This document shows positions 37,471 to 46,831 of a stretch of 64,000 nt of DNA, piece by piece; within the stretch, counting starts at the first letter, position 1, and each line of letters starts with the position of its first letter. The stretch comes from Anopheles merus. Taxonomy: Eukaryota > Arthropoda > Insecta > Diptera > Culicidae. A program made the position numbers and the translations under genes. The notes beneath the pieces are model-generated. The model was not told the DNA's origin. It did no database searches and saw only the letters and a list, made by a program, of their open reading frames with translations. The DNA lies in NCBI RefSeq assembly GCF_017562075.2, contig NC_054084.1, positions 16,258,798 through 16,322,797 on the forward strand, written 5' to 3'.

Positions 37471-37570
37471 CAGTGGAACCCCTCATAACGAGTTTAATCC
37501 AATGACTCACTCGTTATGCGGGAGGCTCTTGTTCATACAATTTGTATGAAAAGTGAAATAATTGGTTCCA
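37471..37570. mobile_element. pogo/Tigger-like miniature element, decayed
   Basis: Starts CAGTGGAACC and ends GGTTCCA, a short terminal inverted repeat. Near the left end CTCATAACGAG pairs with CTCGTTATGCGGG as a subterminal hairpin. A perfect TTCATACAA-T-TTGTATGAA palindrome lies at 37532-37550. CAGTRGAACC termini with a subterminal hairpin are typical of pogo/Tigger-type MITEs. The flanking TA duplication is not visible, so the ends have decayed. Confidence 0.45.
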
Positions 37571-37592
37571 GGTCCAGAAAAGCGCAGATATA

Positions 37593-37790
37593 CAGGGTTT
37601 CTCCAGCCAGCTCAACATCGGAAGCAAACAATTCAATCCCGTAAAATAGGTTTCAACAATAACAAAGGAAACTCAAATCATCTGTCATTGGTTGCTCGGA
37701 ATATGCACGACATTCATTTGACATTGTTGAATAGGGATTTTACGGTACGATAATGAAGCTTACAGTATTGAGCTGGCTAGAGAAGCTCTG
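37593..37790. mobile_element. MITE of 198 bp, Tc1/mariner type, TA target duplication
   Basis: Flanked by TA (37591-37592 and 37791-37792). The left end reads CAGGGTTTCTCCAGCCAGCT; the reverse complement of the right end reads CAGAGCTTCTCTAGCCAGCT, 17 of 20 identical. The inverted similarity continues for about 70 bp, including CCGTAAAAT and TTCAACAAT blocks on both arms. There is no transposase. The terminus CAGGGTTTNNCCAGC is shared with the longer elements at 40437 and 41241, which suggests a related mobilising enzyme. The frame at 37562-37753 across it is an artefact. Confidence 0.85.
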
Positions 37791-37792
37791 TA

Positions 37793-39070
37793 CAAGGATC
37801 AAAACCACACGGAACACCTCCAAGTGGCAAAAGTAATCCATTGATCAATACTTAGTATCGATATTCTCGCCTTCATGAACAAGTAGATCAAGAATGCATG
37901 CAAAAACACACTCATCAAAAACACTTGTGAAACACACACTTCGTAGGGAGGTACATTACATAGCAAAATTCACGTCCCACTTTCACGGCCGAACCCGAAG
38001 AGAGTATCCAATATTGTCAAATAAGAAGGAAAGAATGAGAAGGAAATGGAGCAATTAAACTGAAGACACTACCTCACTTACTTCACCTGTCGATAAGCAC
38101 AGCAAGACTGTCAGACTCCCGCTATCTGGTCTAAAATTAACGGCCAGCACATTCCATATTAAACGGTTGGGAATTACTTAGCTTTGCATAAAGGGTTTTC
38201 ATACCCATTATTATATTGTAAACTAGTTACCGGATTTCGTCAAGTGTGACTTTTGCGTCGTAAATCCTCCATTGGACACATTCAACTCTATTCTGATCTT
38301 GTAAAGTATGAAACTTTCGTAGTCAAGTTTGAATCCGACGTATTGGGTATTGTCTTAAGTTAAAACCTTAAAGCTACCAAGGAATTGTTTGCGTGCTATA
38401 TAATTAACTGTAATTAAGTAAAATAACATAGTTTTATTATTGATTTTTAAGTTATTTGAAATATATAAGTTATAAATGTTCCCCATGTTCCCAGTATAGA
38501 TAATCGGACACAAGAATAGAGGGCATATTGTTGGTGCATTAAACTTCAGATTGAGTAAAGATGTATTGCACGTATCCACAGGTTACAAGAATCTACAATA
38601 ATTTTGAACGAATACTTTTTACATGTTATTTTTCATACGCTCCATAGCTTCCAAGTTGAACTCGTAATTGAAAATAGTGCAATCATAGAATTATGCAACA
38701 ACAAGCATACGCACGCTTGCGAACACCGTGCACACATGCACACGCAAACTTCGTGTTGCCGCAACCCCCCCACGCGCCGGAAACGTATCATTAGGTAGAA
38801 CATAACGTTGGGCGGAACGCGAGGTGACGTGGTTGCAAGGACGCACACACAGCGAGCGAAAAATCAGTTGACGGAAAAAATGAAAAGTTTTCGAACCGAA
38901 GCGCACCAACCGCCACTGCACCGGAAGCACCGTACTCGACCGGTGCATGTGCAAGCCGTCGTCACCGGTCCCGGGTGGGGCTTTTACCACTGACCCTTTG
39001 CACCTCGATCCTATCGACAAGCGCACCCCCTTCTTCGGCCTTGTCCACTGTGTGCTGTTTTTTCTGGCAA
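37793..39070. other. no gene seen; AT-rich to 38690, GC-rich after
   Basis: Nothing recognised in the AT-rich part. The GC-rich part (38690-39500) has overlapping frames up to 150 codons on both strands without domains. Confidence 0.45.
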
Positions 39071-39300
39071 CGAGAGCAAAGTTTTTAACCCATCTCGCTC
39101 TCGCTCGTTCTCGTTTTAAGCAGCACACAACACACAAACGCACCTCTCGAGCGGGTGATTATGATGCGCGAAACTCCCTTCGTGTGTGTGTGGCGTTGTT
39201 GGTGCAAAAGTGCAACAATCCGATGGGGAATTGGGCGGATTTCGATGGACACGGGCGCAGTGTTCGACGCGGTTGCCGGCGTTGGCCGCCATATTCGTCG
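39071..39300. promoter_or_regulatory. GAGA plus Pho-like site cluster
   Basis: GAGAG/CTCGCTCTCGCT words cluster at 39071-39115 (CGAGAGC, CTCGCTCTCGCTCG). GGCCGCCATATT at about 39284-39295 contains GCCAT, the core of the Drosophila Pleiohomeotic (Pho) site. GAGA factor and Pho sites together mark Polycomb response elements and many promoters in flies. The motifs are visible; function in this species is inference, and both words are short. Confidence 0.2.
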
Positions 39301-39970
39301 CCAACGGGGAAATTCGCAAACAGATGTCATTAAAATTACCCTTATTTCATTTTCAATTAAACACATTATCCACTTCTCGCCCGTTCGCCACTAGCGCCAG
39401 TTCACACGTGCACTGGAGGGAGCGAGTGGCGCGGACACGGGTGAGACTGGACGTCGTGGGTAGGGCGGGGGAAGGTGGCTTAAATAGGGGTTCGCCCTGA
39501 CCGGATTGTTTCTATTTCCGGTTTCGGTTCGATTGGGTTTGTACGGTGGTACGGTATTGTGATTCTTGGAGTGTGTTTTTTGCTGCTTTTGGTTTTGCAT
39601 TCTAGGTGCAGGGAAGCGAACAGAAGGATACGTCCGATTTGGGCGAGTTTATCGATTGCTGGAGTGTTTAATCCGCTCGCCAAATTTCTGACAAGTGTTT
39701 TAGTTTTTTTTTGTTGCGATGCGATGAAAAGGCCTTGGAGTTGGTGGGGATTGTGCATAATGGGCAGTTATATAGGGAAATATGGAATAGAAAATGAAAC
39801 AGAAAATAATAGTTAAAAATAAATTATTAATTGAACAATCTATCAGAATAATTTTTCATCGATCTATCCTGTTAATTCTTTAGCCAAAGCTATAGCAGGT
39901 TATCGAGCGTACTAAAGCATTTCCGATGAAAAATAAGTTTATTTTCTCTTAATTTCTACGTTACACCATA
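39301..39970. other. no gene seen
   Basis: GC-rich to about 39770, then AT-rich. A TTAAATAGG TATA-like word at about 39480 has no clear partner. Confidence 0.45.
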
Positions 39971-39974
39971 CTAC

Positions 39975-40060
39975 CAGCCTGTTGGCGTAGTCGGTAAATC
40001 GCATCAGGTACACGTTCAAAACCTAAACAAAATGGGAACCCAATACATAGCCTTTATAGA
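39975..40060 (+). mobile_element. tRNA-like SINE head, decayed
   Basis: TGGCGTAGTCGG at 39983-39994 matches the RNA polymerase III A-box. CGTTCAAAACC at 40013-40023 is close to a B-box. The two start only 30 bp apart, closer than in a tRNA, so there is an internal deletion or the match is partial. The A-box differs from that of the SINE200-like copies, so it would be a different SINE family. Confidence 0.35.
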
Positions 40061-40079
40061 TTTGAGTTACTATTACAAG

Positions 40080-40185
40080 ATGGGTATGGATTCAGGATCT
40101 TTTTCAGAACCGGTGTAGAATTACTATTAGTTTCAATAGTGCAGTATCAGTTCCAGTATCAATACGAAGAATTACTCATGATAAG
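40080..40185. repeat. degenerate GGATTC/GGTTCC repeat, left part
   Basis: Contains GATTCAGGATC, TCAGAACCGGTG and AGTTCCAGTATC words. It looks like a diverged part of the GGTTC array that continues at 40950-41225. Confidence 0.5.
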
Positions 40186-40299
40186 TAATACAGCAAAGCC
40201 GTCGCAACTGAATAAATAAAAGGATCAATTCTAAGATTCAAAACCTGTAAGGGATAAATTCATAAATTCATTCATAATTCACTTCTACAAAATTTCCTA

Positions 40300-40372
40300 G
40301 GCAAATTTCTACGCTGATTTTCTACGCTAAATTATTATGCTATATCCTACGCTTATTCCTACACTAATTATA
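40300..40372. repeat. degenerate tandem repeat of TTCTACGCTNATT
   Basis: TTCTACGCT, or TCCTACGCT and CCTACACT, recurs four times with a period of about 13-25 bp. Confidence 0.65.
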
Positions 40373-40436
40373 CGTTGCATGTTTGGGATGTTTGCTACGT
40401 TGTTATGGAGGTTTGCAAGCATAAAGGAGAATATTA

Positions 40437-40920
40437 CAGGGTTTACCAGCATATAAAACAACTGTTCACTTGTTTGTTACAACAGTCTTTTTGTATAAAC
40501 ACCGCTGTCTACCACTTGCTCACACGTCAGATGGTGTAAGCTACTCTGTCCAATTCAATAACACAATTTTCGCCTTCGATTAGCAACTGTCAGATTCTGC
40601 ACAGTTTCTTTTGTTGGGTGAACCAAACATACAACTTTACAAAAACCAAACATTTTCAAATACGTTTATTTTATTCAAGCAATATGCAGTATAAACCATA
40701 CATTTCAATAAATCAAAACATTAATTTTGTTAATTACACAACAACCACAAACCGTGCTGAATCCGACCGTTGTGCAATCGAAGGCGAAAATTGTGTTATT
40801 GAATTGGACAGAGTAGCTTACACCATCTGACGTGTGAGCAAGTGGTAGACAGCGGTGTCTATACAAAACGACTATTGTTATAAACAAGCGAACAGTTGTT
40901 TTATATGCTGGTAAACCCTG
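40437..40920. mobile_element. foldback MITE copy 1, 484 bp, TA target duplication
   Basis: Flanked by TA (40435-40436 and 40921-40922). The ends are CAGGGTTTACCAGCAT and its inverse ATGCTGGTAAACCCTG. The terminal inverted repeats run about 170 bp with few mismatches. They include the block ACCGCTGTCTACCACTTG (about 40500-40520) and its inverse near 40840-40855. The core of about 140 bp is AT-rich. No transposase is encoded, so it would be moved by an enzyme from elsewhere. TA duplication and CAGGG ends place it in the Tc1/mariner superfamily by inference. The 70-codon frame at 40618-40830 spans core and right arm and is an artefact. Confidence 0.93.
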
Positions 40921-40949
40921 TATAAAGTTTCAGTAGAAATGTGCAAAAC

Positions 40950-41225
40950 AGCTATGGAGTTTTGAATCCAGTATGGGTTCATGATCGGTTCTAGGACCGG
41001 TATAGGTTCATGATACGTTCCAGGATTGGTAAGGGTTCATGAGCAGTTCCAAGACCGATATGGGTAATTGAGAAAAAAATAAATATGGGTAAAGGGGATA
41101 TGGGTAAAGAACTTAATAAATTCAGTATCGGTTCCTGGACCGATATAGGTTCAGTAACCAGGTACAGTCTTGTAAAGTTATTTAACCATAAAAGGTGATG
41201 TATTGGTGTCTGGACCAGTCTGGGT
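40950..41225. repeat. degenerate array of GGTTCATGANCNGTTCCAGGACCG
   Basis: GGTTCATGA followed by GGTTC/GTTCC and GACCG recurs with a period of about 30-40 bp (near 40977, 41013, 41035, 41130). It fills most of the spacer between the two MITE copies. Similar words lie to the left of copy 1 (40080-40185), so the elements may have inserted into the array. Confidence 0.65.
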
Positions 41226-41240
41226 TTGGTTTTGATTTTA

Positions 41241-41717
41241 CAGGGTTTACCAGCATAATAAACAACTGTCCACTTGTTTATAACAATAGTCGTTTTGAAT
41301 AGACACCGCTGTCTACCACTTGCTCACACGTCAGATGGTGTAAGCTACTCTGTCCAATTCTATAGCACAATTTTCGCCTTCGATTAGCAACTGTCAGATT
41401 TGGCACAGTTTGTTTTGTTGGGATTTTTTTTTGCAAAAACCAAACATTTTCAAACATGTTTCTTTTATTCAAGCAATATGCAGTATAAACCATACATTTC
41501 AATAAATCAAAACATTAATTTTGTTAATTACACAACAACCACAATAAACCGTGCCGAATCCGACCGTTGTGCAATCGAAGGAGAAAATTGTGTAATTGAA
41601 TTGGACAGAGTAGCTTACACCATCTGACGTGTGAGCAAGTGGTAGACAGCGGTGTCTATTCAAAACGACTATTGTTATAAACAAGTGGACAGTTGTTTAT
41701 TATGCTGGTAAACCCTG
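41241..41717. mobile_element. foldback MITE copy 2, 477 bp, TA target duplication
   Basis: Flanked by TA (41239-41240 and 41718-41719). It is closely similar to copy 1 over its full length and has the same core orientation. Its two arms are nearly perfect inverted repeats of about 170 bp. The right arm, reversed, starts CAGGGTTTACCAGCATAATA, identical to the left. Arm-to-arm similarity looks higher than in copy 1, which suggests this copy is younger or less changed. The 75-codon frame across it is an artefact. Confidence 0.94.
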
Positions 41718-41719
41718 TA

Positions 41720-43980
41720 AGTGTATCTTTGAGCCCTGTAATCTAATCAAATCAACTATTTAAATGCAAAAAATAACGATGAGCACCACTACAAACCAAC
41801 ATGCATAACTTTAATGAAGTTAAACAGAACTAAGGTTTGAGCAAGTATTCTGAAATAATTATTTTGTTATTGTGCTTTAAATTAAATTTGATCTTTTAGT
41901 AAAATGTCCAACAAATTGCACTATTTTTAATGTAGCGCATCAGTTTAAAAGTATTTTTCTATCATGCGCATTTAATTTAAAATTTCAGTAACGCCCTGTC
42001 CGTCCAAGCATTTTAATCACTGAAATTAATTATATTTTTCCTTCGACCAATATTTTTTTTCATACGTTCTTACTACCAAAAACATCCCCCTGAAACAGAA
42101 AGCGAAACATAATTGTCTGCTTTGTTGAAAGCTCGAAGACGCCCCCGGAGCACTTCAAAGAAATCAAACGCCAAATCTTTCGTCACTAAAAAAAAAGGAA
42201 GGAAAAACTCATCGATGCAACTGCACTGCCGCCATCAACACCACCACCACTGGAACTGCCTGACTGTACTGGCTTTATCAACTTCGTCGCTATTGAAAAG
42301 GTGTGAAATGCATACGCTCCGACTGGCGATGGTCGTTTTCACACCACTTTGCAGTGTGTCGCAAACAAACTTCCTCGAGTCCTTGAAGTTTTTCTGGGGA
42401 AGGGGTAAAGAAAACAGCAGGGAAATGTGCATTATGGTGCGTTTCTGCATGCACGCTGCACTGCTGTCAAATGCACATTCGCTGCACAACGCTGCAACGG
42501 ACGTCGTCGGCGGTGGCAGTCGCCGGTCATGAGTCGCCGGTGACAGATGGTCTCGATGGGGCGTTAGCTGTTGGGCGGACCAGTTTTAAAAGGTTTTTTT
42601 TTGTTTCGACTTAAAATAGAAGGGTGGTTCGTTTTTATTGTTTATTAAATTGTGCATTTAATTAGTTGTTTTACACGATTGACACGTGACACTGTTTTCA
42701 TCGAGAAAAAGTTAAAATTAGAAACAAACCCGTAAAAGAGTTACCAAGGAACGGGAGCATTCTCCCTAAGCGTATTATAATAATATTAGAAGAACATCAT
42801 ACTATGATGCATAAATGTATGTTGGAGTGATTGTTCGGGTGTAACGAATCGTATTTCATATCGTCTAGCAGAATGTGTTGTAATTCTTCGAAAAAAAACC
42901 CTTTTAAGTGCGTGTTCTGTGCAACAAGTATCCGTTTCAAGAAGATGCTTCAAAAACCTTACACGACAGAGGAAAAGAAAAACAACACGACCCAGAACAA
43001 GTCAAACACTCGAAACGCCCGAAACCAGCTTATAAACAATCAATAACTTAAACAATACAAGACGTAGCACCCCGATCCTTGCGGCTTGCGGGCGTCTCGT
43101 TTTCGAAGAAATCATCGCTTCGAATAAGGTCTGTAGGTTAGGCTGTCTTCCATTTGGTTTCGCTTGCGCGTGTTATGTTTTACGAGCAGAAGGAATATGC
43201 CATACGGTCAACGCGGCAAGCAAACGGTCCGTGGGATAAACCTTTTCGGAGGGAAGGGTTTTTTTTTTACAGAGGGCAGCAAAGCAAAACACAGAGCGCT
43301 GAAGTGATCGAACAAGTGAAAACGAAACGAACGAGGATAACAAGGGCACTGGAGAACCGTTCGAGGGCGTTGAACAGCTAAACAAACATATGAACATTTC
43401 GGCTGAAGTGTGCTGGAAGCCAGCGGATAACGCGAATCGGTTTGCTTTTGTCGTGCGTGGAATGACGAAAAGTGCACACGAAAAAGGCCGGCGTCGGTTG
43501 GAGAGTGCATTCAGTTGCAAAAATAAAAGCCAAAGAAAGGGGTTTGATAAAGAGAGTGCGAGAAATAAAATAAATACGAACCAGTTTGCCCCTGTCATTG
43601 CAACTTGTACAGCATGGTTCCAGTTTCTGATCCTATCAGCTCATCTAAGCATAACATCCTTTTGATACGTTTGGTGGAAGTTTTTTGCTCTCTTTCTTTG
43701 GCACCGTGTCTAACTAGATGCCAACATCATCAATTATGTTGCATTTTGGAACTGTTTAAAAATATTACAGACAGAGTGGTTGGCCTTATCAACCTGCGAT
43801 TCACACCCAGAATAATTAAGGAAAACGAAACATTGCAGAAGGACGCGAATGATCAGAAGCAATCAATCTCCATTGGATATTCATTTCGCATGACAGCGTT
43901 GCAAATATGTATTGAAGGTGTGTCGGTGCATAGTTTGCATCTTAAGCTGGACTGTTTATTACGTTAAAATTAAATTTATG
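41720..43980. other. no gene seen; AT-rich, then GC-richer from 42060
   Basis: Frames of 120-141 codons at 42113-42532 and 43173-43967 on one or both strands have no recognisable domain. Two T-box-like words lie inside (separate entry). Confidence 0.45.
42299..42347. promoter_or_regulatory. inverted pair of T-box-like half sites
   Basis: AGGTGTGAA at 42299-42307 and its inverse TTCACACCA at 42338-42346 match the T-box half-site AGGTGTGAA. They face each other about 30 bp apart and can also pair as a 9-bp stem. No bound factor can be shown from sequence. Confidence 0.2.
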
Positions 43981-44720
43981 GAGGGAAGTTCATTCCATCG
44001 AAATCATTAATATTTTTTTTATTTATGAATAAGAATGGTAGCATTTAAAAAATGTTTTTAAATTGCACTTTTGCAACCAAGGGCCTTTATTATTTGAGAA
44101 AATTTCATTTTTAAAAGCTTAGAATTTGCATTTTTGCTCCATATCTTTTTTAAAGGTTTTATATAATATTATAATTTTAAACCACCAAATTAAATTATTC
44201 AATTTTGTAACTATACAATTCTAAATTTTTATATTTCATTTAATTTGAAACATGAATTTGTTAAATTTGAGATGTTTTTTTATGTGTTATTTAGTAACTT
44301 TTTAAATTAATGCCAACAGCTAAAGTGAGATCATGAAAATGTATTTTTTAAATTGTTTTTATTTTGTTTCAAAATATTTTCATTATAATCATGTTTGAAT
44401 GTTGTTTACATCATTTTTTTTTCGCAATTTCACTACTTTTTTTTCAAATACTACGATCTTCTCGACGTTTAATAGTCATTTTCAAATATGTTAAAAGTTA
44501 ATAGCAAATGTTTTGATATTTTTTTGGGTTGAATGCACTTTAAGCTTGTTTCAAGTGAAAAATTTAGTGTTTTTTTCACAACATGTGACGCTTGTTTGAC
44601 TTGTTTATTGTACACCTTTTCAGCTGCAATTATTTTTCAATTGGTTTCCTTTATCAAATCAAATAAATTGAACAAATTAAGATAAGATACACTTATTTTA
44701 ATGCCAGTATTGCAACGAAA
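43981..44720. other. very AT-rich stretch, nothing recognised
   Basis: About 740 bp dominated by A/T runs without a clear repeat unit. It could be old intron or intergenic DNA, or a matrix-attachment-like region, but nothing decides this. Confidence 0.5.
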
Positions 44721-46603
44721 GACTGATTCACACTTGTATTTGTGTGAAGTAATTCGCCCACGACTTCAATCCCATCATAATTCATTTGCAACATCGATTA
44801 GAACTTTAAATTGACCAGGCCCCGATTCGCCGTAATAAGCATTTCCTACGCTAGAGTAAAACATCACAACAGTGAACCACCGCAGAAGAAGATGCAACAG
44901 GTCTTCTAGTCCCACCCCTAATCAACTTCGTTCATTATGGGACCGATAAAATCGAACTGCAGCGTGCGGCTGAGATTCGATGACTTTCCCACCATAAATG
45001 CACCAAACCCCAAGATGAGCCAGCCAAGAGGAGAGAGAGGGCGTTCGGATAAGATAAAAACGCACCACACTGCACCGCTGAGATTCATCCGGCACGTCTG
45101 CCAGCCATTTGGTTAGCCAGCGGTCATAAATATTAAAATTATATGCACACCGCGAAGCTCGCTCAGTGCTAGAAACAGCGCCAGCAAGCCAGAAATGCCG
45201 ACGGAGCGTGTGGACAAGATCAGTTGAAAGAGATTCCGTGGTCGTGGCTTGATCTTGATCTTGATCGGCAACAAATATATTTACCATTTTCAAAACGGGC
45301 GGTCGGTGTTTTTACCTGACATTCTCGTCCGAACTCGACCCGTGGCCCCAACCGGTTACCAGGGAGAATTTGAAAGACCGCGCTGACGAGGGAACGATTC
45401 CCGTCGTAATTCCTCCAATGCTTCGATGTTCCGCTGGGTGGTTCGATTTTGAAGTGCAATAAATTTCGTGTTGAGTTAAATTATGTCCAAATAATGGGAG
45501 AATATAATAATTCACCGGGCGATGCGGCTACGAGGGTACTGGTTTAAGGTACTGGACAAAATGTCACACAGTCACACGGCCGGTACGCCCGGTAGTCGGA
45601 TGAAACAGTTTATGTGTATTGCCTGGAGTGTATCTTTTTTTTTGTCAATGAAATATTGAAACAATATTACACGACTACAACAACAACAAAAAAACGGGCT
45701 TGGAAAGAGGAATCGAAAATGTGGCCTTGGTGTGCGCCACTGATGCGGTGTTCGCTCGCTGACGATCTGTTCCGTTTATCGATGAAGTTATTTATTGCTT
45801 GAGTGGATCAGTGAAAGGTATGAGTAGTTGAAATGTTGATGACCATCGGTATGAGACACGGGCTCGATGGGTGGGCCGTTCGGTAGCCGTCACATATCAT
45901 CCATCTGGAGGGCTTAAATGGCAGCTCCCATCATAATATATGAGATGTTTTTGAGCAGAATCGCATTACTCTACAATTAATTGGGAACCATTTTTAAACT
46001 GTTTTGTAGTGCTGTATTTTAGAAGTATTGACATTGGAAAACATTCGGACATCATTATTATTATCTTAGGTTCTCTTAAAAATGTAGCACATCGCTCTAT
46101 TTTATACGCCTCTTGATTTTCTTTCCGCATCGGCTGCTCGACTTTGTAATTTCATATTGACCTTTTTTTCTTTCAATTTACTTGTTAATATGTGGTGTTT
46201 GCTGTCCTGTCATGACTTTTTACTCTATTGGATTTGATTATTATTTTTTCCATTCATGATATTTTTGTATCTATGCTTTATTTCAGAGTTCATATCTTTT
46301 TAGCTTGATGTAATGCTATTCAAATGTTCTACTTTTGTTTTTAAATTTTGATAAGTGTAAGTAGTTAGTTGCAGTGTTTGTGTAATGATTTTATAGACTC
46401 CGTGTTGAATAATTTTCTAGTATGATTGAATTGGTAAATTAAAATTTGTTTATGAATATTTTGAAATTTTCATTTAAAAAAAACTAATCAGTAACGACGC
46501 AAAGCTCAAATACAAAATGTTTTCACATTTTATGTTTCACAAATTAAACACGACTAATAGGCACGAGAGTTGAACGTGTTGAATAGGTTTATTGTGAAAG
46601 GCT
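44721..46603. other. no gene seen
   Basis: GC-richer at 44880-45900 with frames up to 123 codons on the minus strand and no domain. A TTGATC hexamer is repeated about three times at 45250-45270. 45960-46600 is AT-rich and unrecognised. Confidence 0.45.
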
Positions 46604-46615
46604 GTATACCAGTCA
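46604..46615. repeat. left target-site duplication of the SINE
   Basis: GTATACCAGTCA, repeated exactly at 46820-46831. Confidence 0.9.
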
Positions 46616-46819
46616 GCCGGTCTGGTGGTACAGTCGTCAACTCGTACGACTTAACAACATGTCCGTCATGGGTTCAAGCCCCGAATAGACCGTGCCCCCA
46701 TATGTAGGACTGACTATTCTGCTATGGGTAATCAATAAGTCACTGAAAGCCAAGCTCACTTCACCAAGTGGGTACAGGCCTTGACCGACAGCGGTTGTTG
46801 TGCCAAAGAAGAAGAAGAA
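46616..46819 (+). mobile_element. SINE200-like tRNA-derived SINE, complete, 204 bp
   Basis: A short interspersed element transcribed by RNA polymerase III and copied by a partner LINE's reverse transcriptase. The head has an A-box-like TGGTGGTACAGTCG and a B-box GGTTCAAGCCC (46671-46681). The middle has the family word GGACTGACTATTCTGC, and the 3' end is GTTGTGCCAAAGAAGAAG with an (AGA)n tail. Perfect 12-bp target duplications flank it (46604-46615 and 46820-46831). Assignment to the Anopheles SINE200 family is from my memory of its wording, not from a search. The intact duplication suggests a fairly recent insertion. The start of the 142-codon frame at 46781 lies in its tail and is not a gene. 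Confidence 0.9.
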
Positions 46820-46831
46820 GTATACCAGTCA
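46820..46831. repeat. right target-site duplication of the SINE
   Basis: GTATACCAGTCA, identical to 46604-46615. Confidence 0.9.

Noticed and set aside
40618..41684. Similar 60-75 codon frames in both MITE copies, which could look like a conserved gene family
   Set aside because: The similarity is explained by the repeated MITE. The frames cross core and terminal inverted repeat and have no domain.
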